Source: TMED14 sp003444795
Lineage (GTDB): Bacteria > Bacteroidota > Bacteroidia > Flavobacteriales > Schleiferiaceae
DNA: 22,009 bases
Assembly: GCA_963978445.1 (NCBI GenBank)
Contig: CAXBRT010000014.1
Span: forward strand, 1-22,009
Direction: 5' to 3'
The notes under the pieces are model-generated. The model worked only from the letters and a program-made list of their open reading frames with translations. It did no database searches and was not told where the DNA came from. The first letter of the stretch is position 1, and the number at the start of each line of letters is the position of its first letter. Of this stretch, positions 13,741 to 21,159 are shown in pieces. Both the position numbers and the translations under genes were made by a program.

Positions 13741-13855
13741 TCAAAAACACACTCCAGGCCTGCCTGGTATTTTTTATGCTTCTACAGTGCTTAAGCAAGC
13801 TTCGCCTTTTAAGCATAAAAAACCCTGGTGCTCATGCACCAGGGTGTGTTTTTGA
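13741..13855. repeat. nested inverted repeat next to tRNA-Cys
   Basis: Outer arms TCAAAAACACAC (13741-13752) and GTGTGTTTTTGA (13844-13855) are exact complements. Inside each lies a different G/C hairpin (13754-13767 and 13822-13845), and inside those the exact inner arms TTTTTTATGCTT (13770-13781) and AAGCATAAAAAA (13811-13822). The right half is the tRNA-Cys terminator; the left half is an inverted copy of the same plan whose hairpin differs. Confidence 0.75.
13817..13845 (-). terminator. tRNA-Cys terminator
   Basis: A perfect 10-bp stem (13822-13831 with 13836-13845) and a 4-nt loop are followed on the minus strand by six T residues. It starts 10 bp after the tRNA 3' end. The + strand side reads GTGTTTTT, so weak action in the other direction is possible. 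Confidence 0.85.
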
Positions 13856-13925
13856 GGTCTCGAGCGGATTCGAACCGCTGTACGAGCTTTTGCAGAGCCC
13901 TGCCTAGCCACTCGGCCACGAGACC
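13855..13925 (-). tRNA. tRNA-Cys (anticodon GCA)
   Basis: Reads GGTCTCG...CGAGACC as a perfect 7-bp acceptor stem on the minus strand. The anticodon arm GGGCT-CTGCAAA-AGCTC has loop anticodon GCA; the T arm AGCGG-TTCGAAT-CCGCT pairs perfectly. The discriminator base is T(U), as expected for tRNA-Cys. The 3' CCA is not encoded (CAAAA follows), so it must be added by the CCA enzyme. About 71 nt. It ends at a strong terminator. Confidence 0.96.
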
Positions 13926-13940
13926 TTTAGGGGGGCGAAA

Positions 13941-14327
13941 TTACAACGCTTTACCCGTATGCGTTGGATTTTCTTCAAAAAAGCTCACACAGACCGCATG
14001 AACGTCTCCATCGATAGGAGGGTTCAGTTTACAAACTTTTACTTCGGCCTGTTGTACGGCGGGTAGATCGCGGAAGATGCGTTGTAGAATTCGGGCAGAA
14101 ACGGTTTCTAAGAGGTTGGAGCGGACCGCCATTTCCTCGGAAACAATCACACGAAGTGCGACATAATCCACCGTGTCTTCCAACGCATCACTGGCGGCAG
14201 ACGTCCATAAATCTGCCCAAACACTTAGGTCGATGCGGTATTCGGAACCAATTCGAGCTTCCTCCTCCAGGCAACCGTGGTAGGCGTATTCGCGCTGATT
14301 TTCGAGATCAATTCGCTGCAGGGCCAT
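13941..14327 (-). CDS. folB: dihydroneopterin aldolase
   Basis: Folate-pathway enzyme that cleaves 7,8-dihydroneopterin to 6-hydroxymethyl-dihydropterin and glycolaldehyde. The 128 residues show the FolB pattern: IDLENQREYAYHGCLEEEARIGSEYRIDLSVWAD (5-38), DALEDTVDYVALRVIVSEEM with the TVDY signature, LLETVSARILQRIF, and VCKLNPPIDGDVHAVCVSF with the catalytic Lys and the PPI turn. The ATG at 14327 is 2 bp after the gltX stop, so folB is translated from the gltX transcript. The tRNA-Cys gene follows 15 bp downstream on the same strand and may be processed from a shared or a separate transcript. Confidence 0.92.
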   Translation of the reverse strand: MALQRIDLENQREYAYHGCLEEEARIGSEYRIDLSVWADLWTSAASDALEDTVDYVALRVIVSEEMAVRSNLLETVSARILQRIFRDLPAVQQAEVKVCKLNPPIDGDVHAVCVSFFEENPTHTGKAL

Positions 14328-14329
14328 AG

Positions 14330-15871
14330 TTATGCGAGGGTGCGAAGTGCGTTTTCTATGCGGCGCTCGGAGGTTTCTTGACCAATCAATTGCATGACCA
14401 TAAAGATGGAAGGGCCTTGGGTGGTTCCCGCAATCGCTAAACGCAAGACGGGCCCCACTTGACCAAAGCCGTAGCCCTTATCGGCCAAGTACGCTTTGAA
14501 GGCATTTTCTAGCGAGGCTTCGGAATAATCGGTTTGGGCAAAAACGCCTTTCAAATCAGAGACATAGCCGGGAGCTTCGGCCGTCCATTTCTTGCCCACC
14601 ATCACTTCATCATAGGACGTAGGATCGGCAAACAAGTATGCGGCGCCATCGAGCGTATCGCCGATAAATTCCGCTCGGTCCATGAAGAGGTGCATGGCCT
14701 GAAGGGCGAATTCCGAAGAGGGAATGGAGACGCCACGGTCACGTGCTTCCGAAAGGTAGGCGTCGACAAGCTCAGCCTCAGGTTGCAAGCGCAAATGTTG
14801 CTGGTTGAACCACTTGGCCTTGTCAAAATCAAAACGTGCGCCTGCTTTATTGACTTTATCTAAGTTGAAGGCTGCCACAAGCTCTTCCAAGGAGAAAATT
14901 TCCTGGTTGGTGCCTGGATTCCAACCCAAAAAGGCGAGCATGTTGACAAAGGCTTGGGGGTAAAAACCGCGTTCACGGTAGCCAGATGCCGTTTCCCCCG
15001 TTTCTTCATTGCTCCAATTCAACGGGAAAACCGGAAAGCCTAGGCGATCGCCGTCGCGCTTGGAGAGCTTGCCGTTTCCATCGGGGCGAAGCAGAAGGGG
15101 AAGGTGTGCAAATTCTGGTTGCTCCCATCCAAAAAAGCGGTACAGCAAAACGTGCAAGGGGGCAGAAGGCAACCACTCTTCGCCGCGAATCACATGGGTG
15201 ATGTCCATGGTGTGATCGTCCACGACATTGGCTAAGTGGTAGGTCGGCATTCCGTCGCCCTTTAACAAGACTTTGTCGTCCAAATTCAACGTATTCACGC
15301 TTACCCAGCCCCGGATGCGGTCTTCAAATTTGACCTCTTCGTTGCGGGGCATTTTCACCCGAATAACATAGGCTTCGCCCGCATCCAAACGTCGCTGAAC
15401 CTCTTCATCTGGGAGGGTGAGCGAGTTCTTCATAGAGGTGCGCGTGATGCTGTTATACTGCCAATTGGGATTGCCCGCTTGTTTGGCACGCTCGCGAACG
15501 GCTTCTAAATCTTCGGGTGTATCAAACGCGTAATAGGCATGTCCCGCGTCCAAAAGTTGGTCTGCATAGGCGCGGTACATGGGCTTGCGCTCGCTTTGAC
15601 GGTAGGGCGCATGGGGTCCGCCGTTGGGTAATTTGTCTTCCGCACCAATGCCTTCATCGGGGGAAATACCGCACCACTTTAGGGCCTCGACGATATAGGC
15701 TTCGGCGCCTGGGACAAAGCGAGTTTGGTCCGTGTCTTCCACGCGCAACAAGAAATCGCCGCCCTTTTGCTTGGCAAACAGGTAGTTATACAATGCAGTA
15801 CGCACACCGCCCATGTGTAGTGGGCCAGTGGGACTAGGAGCAAAACGAACGCGAACCCTTCGGTCTTTCAT
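14330..15871 (-). CDS. gltX: glutamate--tRNA ligase
   Basis: Class I enzyme charging tRNA-Glu. The chosen ATG at 15871 gives 513 residues starting MKDRRVRVRFAPSPTGPLHMGG, with the HIGH-type HMGG motif at once after the start. An upstream in-frame ATG at 15904 is rejected because it lies before the TATCTTTG promoter. Other marks are RTALYNYLFAK, FLLRVEDTDQTR, YHLANVVDDHTMDITHVIRGEEWLPSAPLH, and KLSKRDG (the KMSKS-type loop), then a C-terminal helical anticodon-binding region. The RFAPSPTG/VEDTD combination and length fit the discriminating or non-discriminating GluRS family; GlnRS is excluded by HMGG and VEDTD. Divergent from lysS. Confidence 0.97.
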   Translation of the reverse strand: MKDRRVRVRFAPSPTGPLHMGGVRTALYNYLFAKQKGGDFLLRVEDTDQTRFVPGAEAYIVEALKWCGISPDEGIGAEDKLPNGGPHAPYRQSERKPMYRAYADQLLDAGHAYYAFDTPEDLEAVRERAKQAGNPNWQYNSITRTSMKNSLTLPDEEVQRRLDAGEAYVIRVKMPRNEEVKFEDRIRGWVSVNTLNLDDKVLLKGDGMPTYHLANVVDDHTMDITHVIRGEEWLPSAPLHVLLYRFFGWEQPEFAHLPLLLRPDGNGKLSKRDGDRLGFPVFPLNWSNEETGETASGYRERGFYPQAFVNMLAFLGWNPGTNQEIFSLEELVAAFNLDKVNKAGARFDFDKAKWFNQQHLRLQPEAELVDAYLSEARDRGVSIPSSEFALQAMHLFMDRAEFIGDTLDGAAYLFADPTSYDEVMVGKKWTAEAPGYVSDLKGVFAQTDYSEASLENAFKAYLADKGYGFGQVGPVLRLAIAGTTQGPSIFMVMQLIGQETSERRIENALRTLA

Positions 15872-15890
15872 GTGTTTTTCTTTGGGTGGG

Positions 15891-15898
15891 CAAAGATA
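15891..15898 (-). promoter_or_regulatory. gltX promoter -7 element
   Basis: TATCTTTG on the minus strand is an exact TAnnTTTG match, 19 bp before the gltX ATG. It implies a very short leader. No TTG is found at the -33 spacing. Confidence 0.6.
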
Positions 15899-15919
15899 AC
15901 CCACTGCGCAGCACCGACC

Positions 15920-15927
15920 TATCTTTG
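15920..15927 (+). promoter_or_regulatory. lysS promoter -7 element
   Basis: The same octamer TATCTTTG occurs on the + strand, ending 4 bp before the lysS ATG. A transcript starting 4-7 bp after it would begin at or next to the start codon, so lysS is predicted to be leaderless. This also decides in favour of the ATG at 15932 over upstream in-frame codons. Confidence 0.6.
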
Positions 15928-15931
15928 CAGT

Positions 15932-17449
15932 ATGGAGCGACAGCTATCAGAACAAGAGCAATTTCGCCGCGAAGCCTTGGAGGCCTTGCGCGCATCCGGC
16001 ATGGATCCTTTCCCCGCCGCTGAAGTACCCGTGAGCCATTTGGCGGAAGAAATCAAAACTGCATTCGCCGCAGACCCTTCGAATGGATTTGAGGTATGCG
16101 TGGCAGGCCGCCTGATGACTAAACGCATTATGGGCAAGGCATCGTTTGCCAGCCTGATGGACAGCTCGGGCCGTGTTCAGATTTATGTTAACCGCGATGA
16201 GATCTGCCCCGAAGAGGATAAGTCACTCTACAACGACGTTTTCAAGAAGCACTTAGACATCGGCGATTTTATTGCCATTAAAGGCCATGTTTTCGCCACT
16301 CAAACAGGAGAAACCTCTGTACACGCGAAGGAAATGTGGGTGCTCAGCAAGAGCATTCGGCCCCTTCCCATTGTGAAAAAAGACGCGGAAGGCAATACCT
16401 ACGATGCCTTCAGCGATCCCGAACTACGTTACCGTCAACGCTACGTGGACTTGATTGTGAACGAAGGTGTAAAAGACATATTTGTCAAGCGCACCAAGTT
16501 GTTTAGCACCATGCGCAGCATTTTTAATCGCGCAGGCTATTTGGAGGTGGAAACACCCATTTTGCAGCCCATTCCCGGTGGCGCATCAGCCCGTCCCTTC
16601 ATAACGCACCACAACGCTTTGGACATTCCGCTCTATTTGCGCATTGCCAACGAGCTGTATTTGAAGCGTTTGATTGTGGGAGGATTTGATGGTGTCTACG
16701 AATTTGCGAAGGACTTCCGCAACGAAGGCATGGACCGAACGCACAACCCGGAATTCACCGTCATGGAGATCTACGTGGCCTACAAGGACTACCACTGGAT
16801 GATGGACATGACGGAAAAGATGCTCGAGGAGATTGCCGTCGCGGTTACGGGATCTTCGGAGATCAGCGTTGGAGGCAAAGCCATTTCGCTGAAAGCGCCT
16901 TTTGCACGCGTTCCTATTTTGGAGGCCATCAAAACGCATACGGGACTGGATTTGCTGGGCAAGTCCGAAGAAGAGATTCGCGCAGCGGCCAAATCCTTGG
17001 GATTGGAGGTAACGCCCGAGATGGGCACCGGCAAACTCATCGATGAGATTTTCGGCGAGAAGTGTGAGCATCACTATGTACAGCCGACGTTTATTACTGA
17101 CTACCCTGTGGAGATGTCTCCCTTGTGCAAGCGTCACCGTGAAGATGACCGCTTGACGGAACGCTTTGAGCTCTTCATCAACGGGAAGGAAATTGCCAAT
17201 GCCTACAGCGAGCTCAACGACCCCATTGACCAGCGCGCCCGCTTTGAAGAACAGTTGAAACTGTCCGAAAAAGGGGACGACGAAGCCATGTTCATTGACC
17301 AAGACTTTTTGCGCGCTTTGGAATATGGTATGCCTCCCACTTCGGGAATGGGCATTGGCATGGACCGCTTGACCATGCTGCTCACGGACCAATCCAGCAT
17401 CCAGGAAGTGCTTTTCTTCCCGCAGATGCGCCCCGAAAAGGCCGACTAA
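15932..17449 (+). CDS. lysS: lysine--tRNA ligase (class II)
   Basis: Charges tRNA-Lys in the cytosol. 505 residues from the ATG at 15932, the family's usual length. An N-terminal OB-fold anticodon domain (VAGRLMTKRIMGKASFASLMDSSGRVQIYV, about 50-80) precedes the class II core: RYRQRYVDLIVN, LEVETPILQPIPGGASARPFITHHNALDIPLYLRIANELYLKRLIVGG, motif 2 (EFAKDFRNEGMDRTHNPEFTVMEIY), FITDYPVEMSPLCKRH, and motif 3 (PPTSGMGIGMDRLTMLLTDQSSIQEVLFFPQMRPE). An in-frame upstream extension to 15872 is not used because the promoter lies inside it. The mutS2-like gene follows after 3 bp, so they share a transcript. Confidence 0.98.
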   Translation: MERQLSEQEQFRREALEALRASGMDPFPAAEVPVSHLAEEIKTAFAADPSNGFEVCVAGRLMTKRIMGKASFASLMDSSGRVQIYVNRDEICPEEDKSLYNDVFKKHLDIGDFIAIKGHVFATQTGETSVHAKEMWVLSKSIRPLPIVKKDAEGNTYDAFSDPELRYRQRYVDLIVNEGVKDIFVKRTKLFSTMRSIFNRAGYLEVETPILQPIPGGASARPFITHHNALDIPLYLRIANELYLKRLIVGGFDGVYEFAKDFRNEGMDRTHNPEFTVMEIYVAYKDYHWMMDMTEKMLEEIAVAVTGSSEISVGGKAISLKAPFARVPILEAIKTHTGLDLLGKSEEEIRAAAKSLGLEVTPEMGTGKLIDEIFGEKCEHHYVQPTFITDYPVEMSPLCKRHREDDRLTERFELFINGKEIANAYSELNDPIDQRARFEEQLKLSEKGDDEAMFIDQDFLRALEYGMPPTSGMGIGMDRLTMLLTDQSSIQEVLFFPQMRPEKAD

Positions 17450-17452
17450 TTC

Positions 17453-19765
17453 ATGCTCTACCCCGAATCAGCCGGAGAGTCGCTCGACTTTCACTTGCTC
17501 AAGGGGTATGTTGCCCAGCACGCCGCTTCGCGCAAAGGACGTGAGGCATTACTAGTCATGGAGCCCAATCCCGTTCAGCGGGAGGTGGAGCCTGCCTTAC
17601 TGCAATCGGATGAACTCTTACAGCTCATGGAGCGCGGCCACTACTTTCCGGCCGTGGCCATGGCAGAGGTGGACGACGCGCTTCCCTTGCTTCGCATCCA
17701 AAATGCGGTGCTGGACGCTGAGCAGTTTATGGCGATCAAGGCCCAAGCCGAGTCCTATGCGAATGGCTACCGGTTCATGCTGACGCACGAGGAAGACGCC
17801 CCTATGCTCGCCTCTCGCCTCAAGCCGTTTCCGCCCATCCCCGAGATTCCAACTGCTATCGACCGCGTCTTGGAGCGAAATGGGCAAGTGAAGAGCAATG
17901 CCTCTCCGGAGCTGTCGCGCATCCGCCAGGATTTGGCGAAGAAACGCGTGGCGGCAGACCGCATTTTTTACAAGGTGCTCAAGCGCTACGAATCGGAAGG
18001 CTGGTTGGGCGATGTCCGCGAATCCGTGAGCAATGACCGCCGTGTCATGGCGGTTTCAGCCTCCCATAAGAGCAAAGCGCGTGGAGCCTTTCATGGTAGC
18101 AGCGCCAAAAACACCTTAGTCTTTTTAGAGCCTACCGAATGTTTGGAGATCAATGCGGATGTGGGTGTTTTAGTAGAAGAGGAGCGCAAGGAAATTCGGC
18201 GCATTTTGCAAGCCTTGACCAAGACCTTGTCGCCCTTCAGGCCGGATATTCAGGCCACAGACGAGCGCCTGACCGAGCTCGACATATTGCTCGCAAAAAC
18301 ACGTTTTGCCAAAGAAGAGGAGGCCTGCCTGCCGCGCATCAACGAAGAGGGAGAGATTTCCTTGCGAAAAGCGATCAATCCCGTCTTGCGCCGGGTCCAA
18401 AAAGCGAAAAACCGCGACGTTGTTCCCTTGGAGATAGAGCTTCGGCCCAGCCAACGCCTCGTGGTGATTAGCGGGCCCAACGCAGGCGGTAAATCCATCG
18501 CCTTGAAGACCGTAGGGCTCTTTCAGCTTATGCTGCAATGCGGCATCCTTATACCGACACATCCCAAGTCGAGCATGCGCTGGTTTGGGAGGGTTATGGC
18601 GGATATCGGCGACGCACAAAGCGTGGAAAATGAGCTTTCGACCTACAGTGGAAAGCTCGCCAAGATGAAGGAGATTTTAGCCTGGTCTTCGGAAGACACC
18701 CTGTGTTTGGTGGATGAATTTGGCAGCGGTTCCGACCCAGATTTGGGTGCAGCGCTGGCCTCTGTTTTCTTGGAGGAAATTCACGCTTCGGGCGCCTATG
18801 GAGTGTTCACTACGCACTACAACAGCATAAAGGCCTTGGCGGAAGACTTGGACCACACGTGCAATGCAAATATGGCTTTTGACGTGCAAACGTTTGAGCC
18901 CAAGTACACGCTGCAATTGGGCGTTCCGGGCTCCTCCTACACGTTTGAAGTGGCCCAACGCGTGGGCATTCCTAAAAGAATCATGCAGGCTGCGCGCGAG
19001 GCTTTAGCGAGCCAAACGCTGGCCGTCGACCGTCTCCTGGTGGGCTTGCAAAAGCAGCGCAGCCAACTGGACCGAACGCGCACCCAAATCAGCGACCGCC
19101 TAGCGGAGCTAGAGGCGCTCAAAACCACGCAGGAAAAACACATTGCCCAGCTGGAAGCCAAGTTGAGCCGCGCAGCTGAAAACAATGCGGAAGTCAGCGA
19201 TCAGCTCATGTGGGGCAAGCGCATGGAGCAATGGTCGCTTAGCTGGAGCAAGGCGAAAACCCAAAAGGCCAAAAAGGAAATTGAAGCGCGCATTGTTCGA
19301 ACCCTTTCCGAGCGCCATCAAGTATTAGAAGTCCAACAGCAACGCGTGAAGACGGCCCGCCAGAAAGCCGAACGCGAAGAACTTGAGCGCCTCTGGACCT
19401 TGCCTGTTAAGGTGGGCGACAAGGTGAAAGTGCTTCAAGGGGCCGGCCGACAAGCGGCGGAAATTCAAGAAATACGCAAGGACAAGTTCCTCGTGAGTCT
19501 TGGTGGCGTGCTGTCGGCGTGGATGGAGCGCCAGCAATTTGTACACTGGGACCACAGGCCCGGAGTAGTGCCGGCTAAAGGAGCTGCCCCTGCGGCCAAC
19601 GGGGCTAAATCCAAGAAACGAAAGGGAACTAAATCGGTTAGCGGCCCTGTTAAATCGCAGGCCCCTCAGCCAAAGGCGGCAGCGACCGATGCTATAGACG
19701 CGAATACCCCTACCTTGGCGCCGAAGAAAAAACGTAAGCGCCCACCGCGCAAAAAGAACACCTAA
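17453..19765 (+). CDS. mutS2: MutS2-like ATPase without Smr domain
   Basis: A 770-residue MutS-superfamily ATPase; the MutS2 branch acts on branched DNA, recombination or stalled ribosomes rather than classical mismatch repair. It lacks the MutS mismatch-recognition domain. Walker A is SGPNAGGKS (340-348), then MRWFGRVMADIGDAQSVENELSTYSGKLAKMKEIL, Walker B LCLVDEFGSGSDP with Asp421-Glu422, and THYNSIKALAED. After about residue 515 comes a long coiled coil (VDRLLVGLQKQRSQLDRTRTQISDRLAEL), then a KOW-like PVKVGDKVKVL segment. The C-terminal nuclease Smr domain of classic MutS2 is absent; instead residues about 704-770 are a low-complexity Ala/Pro/Lys tail ending in the basic KKKRKRPPRKKNT. The ATG at 17453 is 3 bp after lysS. 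Confidence 0.9.
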   Translation: MLYPESAGESLDFHLLKGYVAQHAASRKGREALLVMEPNPVQREVEPALLQSDELLQLMERGHYFPAVAMAEVDDALPLLRIQNAVLDAEQFMAIKAQAESYANGYRFMLTHEEDAPMLASRLKPFPPIPEIPTAIDRVLERNGQVKSNASPELSRIRQDLAKKRVAADRIFYKVLKRYESEGWLGDVRESVSNDRRVMAVSASHKSKARGAFHGSSAKNTLVFLEPTECLEINADVGVLVEEERKEIRRILQALTKTLSPFRPDIQATDERLTELDILLAKTRFAKEEEACLPRINEEGEISLRKAINPVLRRVQKAKNRDVVPLEIELRPSQRLVVISGPNAGGKSIALKTVGLFQLMLQCGILIPTHPKSSMRWFGRVMADIGDAQSVENELSTYSGKLAKMKEILAWSSEDTLCLVDEFGSGSDPDLGAALASVFLEEIHASGAYGVFTTHYNSIKALAEDLDHTCNANMAFDVQTFEPKYTLQLGVPGSSYTFEVAQRVGIPKRIMQAAREALASQTLAVDRLLVGLQKQRSQLDRTRTQISDRLAELEALKTTQEKHIAQLEAKLSRAAENNAEVSDQLMWGKRMEQWSLSWSKAKTQKAKKEIEARIVRTLSERHQVLEVQQQRVKTARQKAEREELERLWTLPVKVGDKVKVLQGAGRQAAEIQEIRKDKFLVSLGGVLSAWMERQQFVHWDHRPGVVPAKGAAPAANGAKSKKRKGTKSVSGPVKSQAPQPKAAATDAIDANTPTLAPKKKRKRPPRKKNT

Positions 19766-19767
19766 GC

Positions 19768-21039
19768 ATGGAAGAAGCGGTCATTACCCCATTAATCACG
19801 AACGAAGCAGTTGTTTTTGGACTCTTAATGGCCCTCTTGGGCGGCATTTTTTGGGCCGCCAGCCACCCGCGCTTTTCCTCCTTTTTTAAGGTTATTCCGG
19901 CGCTGCTGCTCTGCTACTTTTTGCCGTCTTTGCTGACCAATTTTCATATTGTACCCAAGGATACCCACCTCTACTTTGTGGCTTCGCGCTACTTGTTGCC
20001 AGCAAGCTTGGTCTTGCTCACGTTAAGCATCGATTTGAAGGCGGTATTTGGGTTGGGTCCCAAGGCGCTCATCATGTTTTTCATGGCGACCGCGAGCATC
20101 ATTATCGGGGGACCGATTGTCATTCTCGCTTTATCTGCTGTCGCGCCCGACCTAGTTGGAGGAGTGGGTCCAGACGCGGTTTGGCGCGGCATGTCAACCA
20201 TTGCAGGTTCGTGGATTGGAGGCGGCGCAAACCAGGCCGCCATGTTTGAGATTTTTAAACCTTCGGGCGCCCTGTATTCGGCCATGATTACCGTGGATGT
20301 CGTAGTGGCGGAAGTTTGGATGGCCATCATATTATTGGGCGCGGCAAAAAGTGATCAAGTAGATGGTTGGCTAAAAGCGGACAATCGCTCTGTTAAAGCC
20401 TTGCAAGGCGAAATGGAGGACTTTTTAAGCCGAACCTCCCGCATCCCCACCTTCCCCGAAGTCATGCAGATTTTGGGCTTGGCCTTTGGGGCGGTCGCTA
20501 TTTCTCACGTGGCGGGAGATACCCTAGCGCCATGGTTTGCGGAAAACGCACCCTACACCGCTAATTTTAGTTTGACGAGCGACTTCTTTTGGGTGGTCAT
20601 TGTGGCTACCACGGTGGGGCTCCTACTCTCCTTTACAAAGGCCCGAAATTTAGAAGGCGCCGGCGCGAGCCGCTGGGGCTCCGTCTTTATCTACATCCTC
20701 GTCGGCACCATCGGCATGAAAATGGACATCAAAGAGGCGGTTCAGCAGCCTGGTTTGATTTTAGTCGGGGCCGTTTGGATGCTCTTTCATATTCTGATTC
20801 TGTTGGGTGTTGCGCGCTGGATTAAAGCCCCTTTCTTTTTTGTCGCAGTGGGTTCCAAAGCCAATATTGGCGGGGCGGCTTCGGCGCCCGTAGCAGCCGC
20901 TGCATTTCACCCGTCCTTGGCGCCTGTGGGCGTTTTGCTCGCCGTTTTAGGGTATGCGTTAGGCACCTATGGCGGCTGGTTGACGGGCTTGCTCATGTAC
21001 CTCGTGAGTGGTGACCCGGCAGCGATGATGCTGGAGTAG
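19768..21039 (+). CDS. DUF819 family membrane transporter
   Basis: A 423-residue inner-membrane protein with about ten to twelve hydrophobic segments and no signal peptide. It matches the DUF819 (YjcL-like) family: ALLLCYFLPSLLTNF, YFVASRYLLPASLVLLTLSIDL, the hallmark STIAGSWIGGGANQAAMFEIF, VDVVVAEVWMAIIL, IYILVGTIGMKMDI, and VGSKANIGGAASAPVAAAAF with its mirror-like second glycine-rich motif. The two related GGxAN/GGAAS motifs suggest an inverted-repeat secondary transporter fold. The substrate is unknown. The ATG at 19768 is 2 bp after the mutS2-like stop, making this the third gene of the lysS transcript. Confidence 0.88.
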   Translation: MEEAVITPLITNEAVVFGLLMALLGGIFWAASHPRFSSFFKVIPALLLCYFLPSLLTNFHIVPKDTHLYFVASRYLLPASLVLLTLSIDLKAVFGLGPKALIMFFMATASIIIGGPIVILALSAVAPDLVGGVGPDAVWRGMSTIAGSWIGGGANQAAMFEIFKPSGALYSAMITVDVVVAEVWMAIILLGAAKSDQVDGWLKADNRSVKALQGEMEDFLSRTSRIPTFPEVMQILGLAFGAVAISHVAGDTLAPWFAENAPYTANFSLTSDFFWVVIVATTVGLLLSFTKARNLEGAGASRWGSVFIYILVGTIGMKMDIKEAVQQPGLILVGAVWMLFHILILLGVARWIKAPFFFVAVGSKANIGGAASAPVAAAAFHPSLAPVGVLLAVLGYALGTYGGWLTGLLMYLVSGDPAAMMLE

Positions 21040-21159
21040 GGTACCAGGGCGAATGGGCGGGGCTTGTTCTTTGCGGCCTACGGATGGCGAACGCACGAAA
21101 CGAACTTCCTTCTGGGGCCTGTTCCGGCGTATCTTTTGGCTTCTATTTTGACCCCTATC

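Noticed and set aside
13610..13907. Short open frames on both strands across the repeats and tRNA-Cys
   Set aside because: They run through the tRNA gene or the inverted repeat and show no protein-like pattern, so the region is treated as non-coding.
16586..17392. A 268-codon open frame on the minus strand inside lysS
   Set aside because: It is fully antisense to a well-conserved synthetase with intact motifs; the translation is rich in His, Arg and Phe and shows no domain. It is a by-product of lysS codon usage.
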